Under the pieces are notes generated by a model that worked only from the letters and a program-made list of their open reading frames with translations, was not told where the DNA came from and ran no database searches. A stretch of DNA of 53,045 nucleotides from Zygnema cylindricum (taxonomy: Eukaryota > Streptophyta > Zygnematophyceae > Zygnematales > Zygnemataceae), in NCBI GenBank assembly GCA_037447655.1, contig JBBHKE010000575.1, forward strand, positions 1 to 53,045. The letters run 5' to 3'. Of the stretch, positions 9,728-19,014 are shown piece by piece (positions within the stretch are counted from its first letter, which is position 1; every line of letters starts with the position of its first letter). The position numbers and the translations under genes are program-made.

Positions 9728-11177
9728 TTCCCCACAAAATTCGCAGATCAAAAAGTAGCTAATCTAGATAGTGCCGAATCCAAGTTGATATAAACCCAAA
9801 TGACTGGCACCCTGAAAATTAGAACCTCAATACAGTTTCACCCCTGTGAAAGAAGACTTTATTTGTGCTCAATTCCACCACAAAATTTTAAGTTAGAATA
9901 TGAGTTTTGGATAACATTCCCCACTTTGACTTTCCCTTAGAAATGCAGCACCCTGGAAGGCAAAAATTTCTAACCGACTACACATTTGTGTAGCATGGAC
10001 TCCCCTAAGTCCGCAGCAAAAAGAATCACTGAAAAAGGTCAAGTATATTGATAGCAAGGGCTGGCCAATGTTTGCCTTTACCTACCAAAAATATTCGAAG
10101 TCCTAAAAAACCTACTCACAACCCCTCTTGGCGAATCAACTTGCAGCAGACTAAATAATGTAGATAGAAAGTAAGGTAGCCGCCGTACTTTATGTACCAA
10201 GATATTCGGCACCACTCTCAGTCTGCCACGTGGCATACAAATTGATTTCATTTTGTCTTTTTTATCTCCGCTATCCAATAGGATGATGTCACGTGTAATT
10301 TTCCTTTATACTTGCGAAGTACGGTAAAATATTCTCCTCGACATTTTGGCACTCACGCTTGCCGTCCGTTTGCAATTCGACGATCAGTGTTAACCCTTCA
10401 ATCTGACAGTGCGCCGAATTCTGTTGACCGTTGAAATTCCTTCAATGTTGACCGTTGAAATTCTACGGTCGTCGTCCAATTATTGACCGTTGACATTATA
10501 CGGTCGTCGTACGATCGTATGACTGTACCGTACAAAAAAGTACATGTGCCGAAGTACTTTCTATACGATCCTTGTAAGACATCGCCATAATGTGAAAGTT
10601 GTCACATCCGGACCCGTCATCTTGCTTTCCGGAGATCTCGTAATCCTGTAAGAACTTGCCACGTGTCATCCGGAGTGGCGGTGCCCGAAAATGCAACGTC
10701 CCCCATTCTGGCTATTTTGGAATCCAGGCTCACACCACGGCCGTCCGTTCTAATCTATATTGTATTTGGGCCGTCTAAACAAATGTCCGTTCCATTTGTT
10801 TCGCAACTGGTTCTATGTTCTAAATGTCCTTAACCTTGTTAAATGAAAATCTCTACGTATGACTGTATACATATTAATCAAACCTTATATAACTTAACAC
10901 TAATCGTAGACTTAATGGATAGAGTTAACTGCTAAGGTTTGGTTGATGGACGGTAGATACGAGGTTTAAATCCTTGGTCCGTAAAATGCCTTTTCAGTAA
11001 AACTTCCTTTATATACTCGTGTCTCTCTGGAGAGCTTAGGCAGCCATAGCTCTAACTCCCTAACCAGCCTTTAATGACAACAACAAGTGTGGGGGCTTGG
11101 AGAAGGGAGTTAGAGGCAGACTGCCTCTACTCATTTTATTTCCTATAACAAACCTAGAAAATACTCAAATATCAACA
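9708..11177 (-). mobile_element. Right (5') LTR of element B
   Basis: It runs from TCAAATTC next to the PBS to TCAACA at 11177, which reads TGTTGA in element sense. It contains three CACGTG G-boxes (10227, 10290, 10660), a TATA-like box on the sense strand, a hairpin-forming pair CTAACTCCCT/AGGGAGTTAG near 11050-11115, and a degenerate tRNA-like module ending in GGTTTAAATCC at 10963-10973. Confidence 0.75.
11007..11016 (-). promoter_or_regulatory. TATA-like box in LTR of element B
   Basis: On the minus (element) strand the sequence reads GTATATAAAG, a good TATA match about 160 bp inside the U3 end of the LTR. The position suits Pol II transcription of the element toward gag. It is predicted from sequence only. 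Confidence 0.45.
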
Positions 11178-11700
11178 GGTACATCCAACATAACAAATTC
11201 TTTCTTGTCCATTTCTGGCCACGCCTTTGCGGTTAGTTTTGGAAATGTGCAAATCCGCTAAGTGATCGCGTGAGTGTTTTTCCAGCTTCTGCTTGTTTTG
11301 TTTAGTATATTGCTCTTTTGTCTAGTTTGATACTCCAATCATATACACGGTCCTGTGCACGTTCTTTTTCGTTAGTGTGTGTTTCTGTTAGTGCTTACGT
11401 GTTCATCTCTTTGTATGTTTCGGTAAGTGCTGTCATTTAGTGTTTTAGGATTAAGGTAAGCTAGTTTGTCTGCCAACTATTATCCGTGAGTTGTATATCG
11501 AGCTTTCAGTGAAGTGCAAGAGAAGAAGTGGTAGTGTGAGAAAAAGTTTCGACTTAACATATGCGTTTTTGGCCAATAATGTATATAGTTTGTGAGTGCA
11601 TTATAAATGTTTTCGCTTGTGTAGCCAAGTATGTTTGTCAAGCATTGCAGTGTGTAATCGATCATATCATTTCCCGCCATCTATAGAACATCCTCTATTA
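11178..11700. other. Unassigned sequence between elements
   Basis: No host exon is recognised. On the minus strand next to the LTR edge there is a short frame MDKKEFVMLDVP, which could be a gag N-terminus displaced by insertion of element B, but it is too short to assign. From about 11700 the sequence becomes GA-rich. Confidence 0.3.
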
Positions 11701-11866
11701 GGGAGGGTGAGGAGGAGAAGAGGAGAGGAAGAGGGAGAGGGAGAGGAGGCCAGAGGGGGGTGTTGGATTGGCACATGAATGCTTGTTCAATGCGGGATAG
11801 AACATGGTAAGCCCATACTCGAAGCCGCCCACGATAAATGGGTACGGACCCGCCAGGCTCTACATC

Positions 11867-11944
11867 GAGCTGGTGGCACAGTGGTTAGTGCGTTGACACC
11901 TCAAGCTCAAGTCAAAGGTCCCAGGTTCGAGCCCTAGCCGGCTC
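11867..11944 (+). ncRNA. tRNA-like cloverleaf inside the 5' LTR of the TRIM
   Basis: All tRNA parts occur in order with canonical spacing. The acceptor stem is GAGCTGG/CCGGCTC (7 bp, one G-U), then a TG linker. The D stem is GCAC/GTGC with loop AGTGGTTA, then one base. The anticodon stem is TTGAC/GTCAA with an oversized 13-nt loop, then a 5-nt variable loop. The T stem is CCAGG/CCTAG (4 of 5 pairs) with loop TTCGAGC. The A box TGGCACAGTGG (11874-11884) and B box GGTTCGAGCCC (11924-11934) fit the Pol III consensus exactly. It is not a usable tRNA because of the loop. It may be a Pol III promoter or a relic of a captured tRNA/SINE. Confidence 0.8.
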
Positions 11945-11997
11945 AATTTTCCCTAGTGTGGGACATGTCCAATCCCGGATTTCTAGGAAATCTAAAA

Positions 11998-12012
11998 TGG
12001 TATTGGAGCCAG
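11998..12012 (+). other. Primer binding site of the TRIM
   Basis: TGGTATTGGAGCCAG follows the 5' LTR. It is complementary to the 3' end of initiator tRNA-Met apart from two adjacent bases. A second identical copy lies at 12069-12083 after a duplicated LTR tail. Confidence 0.75.
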
Positions 12013-12231
12013 GGCAATTTTCTCTAGTGTGAGACATGTAGAATCCAAGATTTCTATGAAATCTAACATGGTATTGGAGCCAGCGGGATTGCGGATGGAT
12101 TGACCGACCTCCCTGTGAAGGGGGGTGTTGGATTGGCACGTGAATGCCGATTCAATACGGGGTAGAATATGGTAAGTCCATACCCGAAGCCGCCCGTAAT
12201 AAAAGGGTACCGACCCGCTAGGCTCTACATC

Positions 12232-12316
12232 GAGCTGGTGGCACAAATGGTTAGTGCGTTGACAGCTCAATCTCAGGCTCAAGTCAAAGGTCCCGAGTTT
12301 GAGCCCTGGCTGGCTC
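12232..12316 (+). ncRNA. tRNA-like cloverleaf inside the 3' LTR of the TRIM
   Basis: This is the counterpart of the 11867 cloverleaf. Acceptor GAGCTGG/CTGGCTC still pairs using G-U wobbles. D stem GCAC/GTGC and anticodon stem TTGAC/GTCAA are unchanged. The anticodon loop is 19 nt, one hexamer more than in the 5' LTR. T stem CCGAG/CCTGG keeps 4 of 5 pairs. The A box (TGGCACAAATGG) and B box (AGTTTGAGCCC) are degraded, so this copy is less likely to recruit Pol III. Confidence 0.7.
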
Positions 12317-12369
12317 AATTTTCCCTAATGTGGGACATGCTGAATCCCGGATTTCTAGGAATTCTAACA

Positions 12370-12445
12370 CGGGGAGGGGGGGAAGGAGGGTGAGGCTGAG
12401 GTGGAGACAAGGACGAAGACTAAGGCGGGGGGGAGGGAGAGGGAG
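12370..12445. repeat. G-rich/GA tract
   Basis: Runs of G with A interruptions flank the TRIM on its right, mirroring the GA-rich block at 11700-11760 on its left. Confidence 0.7.
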
Positions 12446-12474
12446 AGGGTAACGTTTTTCTTTTTTGTTGGTGC

Positions 12475-12905
12475 TTGGTGATTGGTTGTTGGTTGTAGTT
12501 GTGGTGGGTTGTGGTGGTTATAGTGATTGTGGTGGTGTTGTGGTGGTCGTTGTGTGATTCAAGTTGTTGTTGTGGTGGCTGTGGTTGTGGTTTGTTGGTA
12601 GTGCTACTAATGCTTTTTGTTGTTGTGGTTTTTGTCGTTGTTGTTGTTGTTGTTTTCATTATTGTCATTGTTGTCGTTGTTGTAGTTGTTATCATTGTTG
12701 TTGTTGTTGTCGCTGTTGTTGTTCTTATCATTATTGTTTTGTCGTTGTTGTGGTTGTTGTCATTTTTGTTTTGTTATCGTGGTTGTTGTTGTTATCGTGG
12801 CTTTTGTTGTTGTTGTCATTGTCGTTGTTGTTGTTTTTGTCGTTGTTGTTGTTGTCATTATGGTCATTGTTGTTGTTTCGCTGTTGTCTTTATTATTGTC
12901 TTGAT
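12475..12905. repeat. (GTT)n-rich trinucleotide repeat
   Basis: Irregular TTG/GTT/GTC trinucleotides cover about 430 bp. Long Val/Leu/Cys-rich plus-strand frames and Thr/Gln/Pro-rich minus-strand frames here are composition artefacts. The stretch lies in the intron before the cysteine protease exon at 13006. Confidence 0.85.
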
Positions 12906-13005
12906 ATTTCTTATGATCGTATCCTTTTTCTCATGATTTATCAATATTATCATGCTTTAACTTGGCTTCATACTTATCTTAGTTTTTTCCTTTTTTTGTA
13001 CGCAG

Positions 13006-13219
13006 TGGGGCATCTTCACAGATTCTCGAAATGAGTGTCAAATTGATTCACAATTGAGCCATTTTGTGACTTTGGTCGGATACGGTACTGAAAATGGGGT
13101 TCCATTTTGGATTATTCGCAATTCATTTGGATCCGATTGGGGTCAAAACGGGTACGGGCGAATTAAAAGAGGAATTTGTGGAGTTAATTCCCTTCCGGCT
13201 TTATACCCAATAATCTCAC
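13006..13219 (+). CDS. Papain-like cysteine protease, penultimate exon
   Basis: The exon is bounded by a pyrimidine-rich acceptor ending CGCAG at 13005 and a GTAAGA donor at 13220. It encodes WGIFTDSRNECQIDSQLSHF, then VTLVGYGTENGVPFWIIRNS and FGSDWGQNGYGRIKRGICGV. This is the C-terminal half of a C1A (papain family) protease domain, with the catalytic His in SHFVTLVGYG and the catalytic Asn in RNSFG. Family members usually have NSWG; here Trp is Phe. Upstream exons with the catalytic Cys (CGSCWAF) were not found between 11.2 and 13.0 kb, so they lie further left, were displaced by repeats, or are lost. Such proteases act in vacuoles or are secreted. Confidence 0.85.
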
Positions 13220-13279
13220 GTAAGATCTGTCATCTACGAGTCCGAACAGAAAAAATATTGTGGGAAAACCTGTGCAAAA

Positions 13280-13790
13280 ACCGTTTTTTTTATTGTTACT
13301 GCTAATATTGTTATTAACAATATTGTTATTATCATTATTGTTATTATAAATATTATTATTGTTGCTGTTAGTAGAATTATTATTCTAATTGTTACTATTA
13401 ATATTGTTGTCATTGATCATTTATTATTGTTACCTGTCATTTGTTTGTTTTTTTTTGCGATTTATTATTCTTAGATATTTTTTATTATTAATACTGTTAT
13501 TTATTAATTATATTTTGTTAAGGGGTTTCCTTATTCACCTCCTACCTTTGTTTGTATGTTTGCATTTTTTTTTGTTTGTTTTGTTTCTTTGTTTTGTTTG
13601 CTGCTTATTTATTATTGTTATTGGTATGTATTAGTATTGTTGTTAAATACTGTTTCTAATATTTATTGTGTTGTTGTTATTACTGTTATTATTGTTAGTA
13701 TTGTTATTCATTATTATAATTTTTTTCATTATAATTATTATTGTTTGGGACTATTATATATTGTTTGTATAAGGTGGTACTTCCATTTCA
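13280..13790. repeat. AT-rich (TTATTG)n-like low-complexity intron sequence
   Basis: Irregular ATTGTTATT repeats fill the intron between the two protease exons. A CT-rich stretch at about 13905-14040 follows, ahead of the acceptor at 14088. Confidence 0.75.
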
Positions 13791-14088
13791 TATCATCAAT
13801 TTCTGGTTTTTGAGAAGGAATCCCTATTATGATCAAAGAAGTACCGGAAGTTTTTGTTTCTTGGATTTATAATTTGGACATGTAATCCCCAGACATTTAG
13901 CCCTCGTTCTCCCTCTCTCCCTCTCTCCCTCCCTCCCCACTTACCTCTCTCTCTTTTGTTGTGTCCTTTCTCCTTTCCCCTTCCTCTCTCTCCTTTCCCT
14001 TCGTGCCTTTTTACTCTCTTGCCGTCCTCCCTCTCCCCCTTCGTCCTTTCAATATCTCTTTACGTCTTTCGTTATTTTTTTGGTGCAG

Positions 14089-14117
14089 CTCTGGACAACA
14101 ACGCATGTACTTCATAA
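14089..14117 (+). CDS. Papain-like cysteine protease, terminal exon
   Basis: An acceptor TTGGTGCAG ends at 14088. Joined to the preceding exon, which ends with one base of a codon, it reads PLDNNACTS then TAA at 14115-14117. The protein would end LYPIIS-PLDNNACTS, a normal length past the conserved YPI end of papain-type domains. The assignment rests on splice-site quality and reading-phase agreement, not on sequence conservation of this short tail. Confidence 0.6.
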
Positions 14118-14204
14118 ATCCGTGTGGATCCGGAACATGTGTCCCCTCTGCCTTTCCCACCACAACTTTTTCTGTTTCAGTACTTAGTTTTTTTTAACGT
14201 CAGC

Positions 14205-14582
14205 GTTTATCTGAGGCCCTACAACGAGTGTTGGATTTTATCCTCCTTGGATCTTCTATGCAACTATGGATCGTCGATGTGTCATAAAACTCCCTCCTCA
14301 AACTCCTCAAATATTCGGGGACTTAGGTGGTTGCTTTTCGTAGACTTTTAGTTATGTAGGGGTTTTGTTGATAGTTTTGGATCTTTCCTTTGATGTTACA
14401 TTTGTTGTTATTTTATTTTTTGGGTGTTTTTTGTTTAGCTTCCTTTTTTTCCTATTTTCGTTGCTTTTGCCTTACTTATCCTCATTTGTTTCTTCCCTCC
14501 ATTTGTAGTTTTTCCGTTTTTGCGAGTTACTTCTGTTTGTTCCCATGGGCTCAGATGGTTTACCACCGCGCTTTTTAATAAA
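14205..14582 (+). repeat. Retroposon-like 3' tail, copy 1
   Basis: It shares ordered blocks with 17985-18335: TACAACGAGTG, CTATGGxTCGTCG, AACTCCCTC, GGGGACTTA, CTTTTCGTAG and, at the end, CTCAGATGGTTTACCA. It is T-rich in between and closes with TTTTTAATAAA (AATAAA at 14577-14582). The order, the T-rich body and the common end suggest the 3' end of a LINE or SINE-like element. It could alternatively serve as 3' UTR and poly(A) signal of the cysteine protease gene. Confidence 0.55.
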
Positions 14583-14589
14583 GTCAACC

Positions 14590-15640
14590 ATTTTTTTTTA
14601 TTCTTATTATTTTAAATTAGCATTATTTATTATATTTTAAGTTCAAGGTTCAAAATTTAGAGGCGTGAATATATTGTTATTAACATTATAAGCGGTTCAC
14701 CATGTAGTAATTACACCAGCCCCAATCACACTAAACTTTCATGACAAAAAATATGTAAAATCATTAATGCTCTATATCGAGGGCCCCTCGTCAATTTTCA
14801 ATATGTTCCTAAATAGCAAGATTTTTGCCAATACATTCGCTCAATATGTTGATAAATTTATATTGCGATATTTTGATTCGAGGTTGGATTTCAAAAAAAT
14901 GTCAACCCCCCCTCCCCCCCACTTGTGGCGCGCCCTCAATTGTAAAAATGGGGGAGGGGGGATGGTGGGGGCTAGTTCTTACGTAAAATTCAACATACTA
15001 CATTTCCGCGTGACACCAAACGCCTAGCAAATATATCGTGATAGATTTTGTTGGTCTTAGAGCGATTTATCCAGCTCTTGGACTGTTCGATATTCGATAC
15101 AATGAATTTGTATTTACTCGAGACACAACACTGAATAGTATATGATCCGTACCATTCAATCATCAAATGAAAAAAAACTTGTTTGTAGTCGTTGGGATGA
15201 TCTACTTTAGTCTCTTTTGGAGCGTAGAATAGGATAAATTTTGTAGTTAGTTACTTGCATCAAAACGCTACCGCTGTAGTCCACTAGCGGAAGTGATGCT
15301 CGGAAGTATAAGAGAAAAATACGATAGTAAAATACGAGTTTGTGTTTGAGCGAATGTTTAGTTCGCACCAAATACGTTACGTGCGTTTGCTAGTGCAAAT
15401 TTTGGTAAACAAATTGTCGCAGGTGTGGCATCAATCCAGTCGTCTCGACAATGCATATGAGGTGGACTAACCTTTTTTCAAAATAAAGAAAATGTTGTTA
15501 CAAGGTAAAATGACAAAAGATACGTACTAAATCCTATTAGGTAGTGTTGTTCAAACCGTGCAATTTTTTCAATTTTTGCGATTTAAACACATAATTTGTG
15601 ACTGTTGAAATAATCGCAAAAAAACCAGTTGTACTTTCTG
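14590..15640. other. AT-rich intergenic sequence
   Basis: No gene was recognised. A local inverted G/C run (CCCCCCCTCCCCCCC near 14906 and GGGGGAGGGGGG near 14950) could form a hairpin around GCGCGCCC. Confidence 0.35.
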
Positions 15641-15651
15641 TCCAATAAACT

Positions 15652-16047
15652 GAACGGGCTCCATTAGAGGAAAAGTGGGCATGTTTACTGGAAACCGTAT
15701 GACTTCGTACAAATTCGTACCATTTTTTTTTTTGTCAGATGAAACATGTTTACAAGATGATTCCAATGAAATAGGCGTAAGATTCGACCGTCGGATGTAA
15801 GCAATCGCGCACATAGTCCAGTGTGAGGAAACTCTCCTCGCGAGGAGAGTTTCTTCACACTGGACGATGTGCGCGATTGCTTCGCGAATCTAAAACAGTG
15901 AGACATCCAACGGTCGATGCTTACTCTTGTAATATAGGAGCCATCCTGAAAACATGCTTCGTCTGACAAAAAATTAAAAAATGGTACGAATTTGTACAGA
16001 ATTGTACGACTTCCAGTAAACAACCCCACTTTTCCCCCAATGGAAGT
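15652..16047. mobile_element. Foldback (long inverted-repeat) element
   Basis: The two halves are inverted copies of each other around 15840/15841 (CTCG|CGAG). The inner 25 bp of each arm (15816-15840 and 15841-15865) match at 24 of 25 positions. Further out, AAGCAATCGCGCACAT pairs with ATGTGCGCGATTGCTT, ACCGTCGGATGT with ACATCCAACGGT, TTTTTTGTCAGA with TCTGACAAAAAA, and AGTGGG..GTTTACTGG with CCAGTAAAC..CCCACT. No coding capacity. A foldback transposon or MITE is most likely. The target duplication was not resolved. Confidence 0.8.
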
Positions 16048-16135
16048 TCACCCTTAATCCCTTATATGCAGTTTCTTCGTACTATGCGTGTAGCCGTGTA
16101 CCACATGCTTTCTAAGTGTATAACACACATATAGT

Positions 16136-16755
16136 ACACCGCGAATCGTAATTAGAGTAATGTAAAAATTAGAGTAAAAAAACAAAAAAAAACAATTAGA
16201 GTAATTGACGCTAATTTCTGTGATAGAGCTTTTTCAACTATGAAGTTTACTCTAATTTATTTAGTTATTCTATATTGGGTTATGTCGGCGATAATTATGT
16301 GCGCGATAATTATGAACACTAAATTACGTAGATGTACAAAATGTGTCAGTCCGGTATAGTATTGACGTCATTATGACGCTAATAGTATTTGTCGCATTGA
16401 ATGTCAGTTAATGTTCACACTGACGACGATGTTGTCGACGGACGAGAGTTATGCGAACGGCTTTTTTTTGATGTGACTGATTTTCTTATTTAGTGCGATT
16501 TCACGTGCGAGCGCGATTCTATTAACTCATTTTTTGTACCTTTTTACTTATAAAAGTACAATTTTGCACGGTCAGACGTCGTCCGTACTCTACACTATTT
16601 AAAAATAACCTATATTAGAATTTTTTACGCTAATTATACCTCACCTAAATTAGAATAATGAAAAAATTAGAATCGATTAATCTATTTGATGTGATAGAGT
16701 CGAAATTTCGAACGACCGAATTAGAGTAATTTACTCTAATTACGATTCGCGGTGT
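16136..16755. mobile_element. TIR element (MITE-like), about 620 bp
   Basis: The terminal inverted repeats are ACACCGCGAATCGTAATTAG at 16136 and its complement ending CGCGGTGT at 16755. They continue inward with AGAGTAA/TTACTCT. Flanks repeat AGT on both sides (16133-16135, 16756-16758). If the TIR starts at CACCGCG, the flanking repeat is TAGTA. No transposase frame is present. A second terminus of the same family is found at 26792. Confidence 0.85.
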
Positions 16756-16799
16756 AGTATCTATTATGTTTGGCCACGTGGCGTGGACTTAGATGTTAT

Positions 16800-17980
16800 G
16801 ACTGACAAATGGAATGGAATTTAGGTGGATTGAAGGTAAAGATACGGTTGTCAGTTACGACGATTTTCAGTTTATGCGGATTTTCAGTTTATGCGGCAGT
16901 TCAATGGGTTGCGTATTCTTTGAAACGGCGTCTCAGTTTTGAGCGCCGTTTTATACATTTTGTGTTTTTCGTTTTTCGTTTCGGATTCGGTTTTACGTTT
17001 TAATTCGCGTCTATGTTTGCTTTACGCTTGTTTCGGTTCGGTTTCGTACTTTTATGAAGTTTCATCGCTTTGTGTTGATTCGCGCGTCCGTAGTACGTTA
17101 GTACTATGTACGTAATACTAAGTAAGTACTAAATACCTCGCACTTTCTATTGGAGTATAGGAATTAGAAAGGGAGGAGAGTTGTATTTTTTATGTGGGGA
17201 AAATTTCAGGTGAAATGCATTTGTCTTTTGCTTGAAGGTTCTTCTTCTGTTTTGTTCTCTATCTTTTTGCTTCAGACAGTCTATGCTTTGGTTGTCTATT
17301 GTTTGATCCTTCAATTGATATCGGAGACATTCAAAATCTTGTGTCGTTTGTTCATTTTTTTATTTGTTTAACTTTATTTTGGGCCGATGTCAATGCCAGT
17401 GCTTGACTCCAAAGCTCGTAGCTCTAATTTTAGTTTGTTTACGCACTATTTATTGTTTTGTATACCTTCTTAAGATTTGCAATGTGCGGATTGAATGTCA
17501 TTGTTAAGGAAACAGTGTTGGTTCGTAGGTGTTATGGTTACGTTGGTCGTGTTACATCGCTCATTTTGTTTCATTGTACACTTTATGTGTACGGTTCATT
17601 TTGTTTTATTTTTGTGCGAGTTAAGTTGTGGTATAGGACCTCTGCCGGCCGTAATTTGTGTCTAAGTTCAATGGTGGCTTTTGCAAATTAAATTTGTGGC
17701 TAAGTTAGAAAGCCAGCTTGTGCGCGAGTGAATAATATGTATGTGACAAGGCTTGGTATGACATAAGTGCATTTTGCCGAAAAAAATTGGTGTCTAGTTT
17801 TCGCTTTTGCATTGAGCAGTTATAAGTTTTTTTCTAACAGTTCCAACTTATTCATGAGAGAAACTAAGTGATGCAAACAAGTATTTACAATTAAGTATGC
17901 ATTTTTTCTATAATTATTTTGTATATTTTTAGAGCATTCAATTCGCTTCTCTTTCAATCATGAGTTTTAACACTTAAAGT
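16800..17980. other. T-rich non-coding sequence
   Basis: It includes an 11-bp direct duplication (TTTTCAGTTTATGCGG) at 16863-16894 and a palindromic GTAC/TAGTAC cluster near 17090-17135. No exon with a family match was found. The short frames are T-rich and lack motifs. Confidence 0.35.
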
Positions 17981-17984
17981 AGTC

Positions 17985-18335
17985 TATCTAAGCTTTACAA
18001 CGAGTGCAAACTTCTATTCTCCTCCCATTAGTTGTTACGGCTATGGCTCGTCGCCGGGTTCTGGAACTCCCTCAACGTGCTCCCCCGTGATGGGGGGACT
18101 TACGGGGTTACTTTTCGTAGTTATTTAATTGGGTTGGGTTTGGGGTTGTAGTTTTGGTTTTGTGAGTTGCCGTGCTTTTCATTTTGCGTTTGGGTGCCTT
18201 CATTTTCCTTATTGTTTTCTTTTTGCTTTTGTTGAGCTGTTATTTTATTCCCATGCTGGTAGTTCTTCAATTTTGGCCATGCCACCCCTTTTGTACCCTG
18301 GAACTCAGATGGTTTACCATCGTGTTTTTAAATTT
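17985..18335 (+). repeat. Retroposon-like 3' tail, copy 2
   Basis: Diverged counterpart of 14205-14582 with the same block order, ending CTCAGATGGTTTACCATCG followed by TGTTTTTAAATTT. Between the blocks both copies are T-rich with different sequence, indicating age. No upstream ORF with RT motifs was found for either copy. Confidence 0.55.
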
Positions 18336-18339
18336 ATCC

Positions 18340-19010
18340 TGCTTACATCTAATTATAGTAACAAATCAATCATATAAAAATTAGTAAATAAATGTTTTTT
18401 GAGGTTAACGGGGTCTTGTAAGGGGTATGAAGTAGTGTTGAATATCAAGTAATAAAATATATCGAAGATACCGAATTTATTCGTTCGGGAGCAATATATG
18501 AGACCCCATTGCCAGTGGCTAACCAATATTGTCAGTTGGCAAAATTAAGGCAATAAGAAGTATATCAATATACAATAGTACAACATGAATCACTAACAGA
18601 AGTTACTATTGTTAAGAAAAAAGTGTTGTTAAGCTTAATTGAAATTCAACACCTCGAGCAAACAAAATATAAACTAAAATTAACACACACAACATTTATT
18701 TAGAATACACGTTCCTATAGTGTAGCCGCTATAGCATGTGTTCATATGGTCGACTTTCGAACATGTGAGACCAGATTTGCAAGATTTTTCCTCGTCTTTA
18801 TTACAAGGAATTAAATATGAGTACGCTTCCCCGTGTCAACAACACTCACTTTCTTATGTTAAAAACGTTCTTTGACACTTTTCATTACTCTGGTACAAAA
18901 TTACAAACACTTATGGCAATGAAAATCGTACACTACACTATTTTATACATTCCCGAATTTGTGTAATTGACAATAATTAAACCATATCTACAGTAATGAT
19001 GAGGAAACTA
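18340..19010. other. AT-rich intergenic sequence
   Basis: No feature was recognised apart from scattered short AT repeats. Confidence 0.3.
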
Positions 19011-19014
19011 TAGT

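Larger units (their letters stand above)
6496..11177 (-). mobile_element. Copia retrotransposon B, deletion derivative with LTRs
   Basis: The left repeat (6496 to about 7570) and right repeat (9708-11177) align over long stretches (for example CCAAGTTGATATAAACCCAA and GAGTTTTGGATAACATTCCC). The edges are TGAAATTC at 6496 (TCAAATTC in the right copy at 9708) and, in element sense, TGTTGA at 11177. PBS, gag start and gag lie between them on the minus strand, but protease, integrase and most RT are missing. The left LTR lost its U3 end in a deletion that joins it to RNase H near 7570. No clear target-site duplication was seen. Confidence 0.8.
11761..12369 (+). mobile_element. TRIM element (terminal-repeat retrotransposon in miniature) with tRNA-like LTRs
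   Basis: Two direct repeats start with TGTTGGATTGGCAC at 11761 and 12126. The 3' LTR ends in CTAACA at 12369. The internal domain (about 130 bp) has no ORF. It holds a PBS TGGTATTGGAGCCAG directly after the 5' LTR at 11998 (11 of 13 bases match the iMet consensus TGGTATCAGAGCC) and a polypurine tract GAAGGGGGG just before the 3' LTR. The LTR tail plus PBS is duplicated at about 12013-12083. The element sits in a GA-rich tract, so a target duplication cannot be told from the context. Confidence 0.85.

Noticed and set aside
11178-11230. MDKKEFVMLDVP as the displaced gag start of element A
   Set aside because: Too short, and no PBS or LTR of element A was found to its right.
11867-11944. A functional tRNA gene
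   Set aside because: The anticodon loop is 13 nt and the segment lies inside an LTR repeated at 12232, so it is treated as tRNA-derived, not as a tRNA gene.
12499-13034. Long Val/Leu/Cys-rich plus-strand ORFs that look like membrane proteins, and a Thr-rich minus-strand ORF
   Set aside because: They are translations of an irregular GTT trinucleotide repeat in an intron.
13961-14197. EGF-like looking stretch MYFINPCGSGTCVPS in a plus ORF
   Set aside because: The frame has no supporting upstream domain. The splice phase from the protease exon reads a different frame that stops at 14117.
15685-16029. 114-codon minus ORF
   Set aside because: It is formed by the inverted arms of the foldback element and has no protein-like features.
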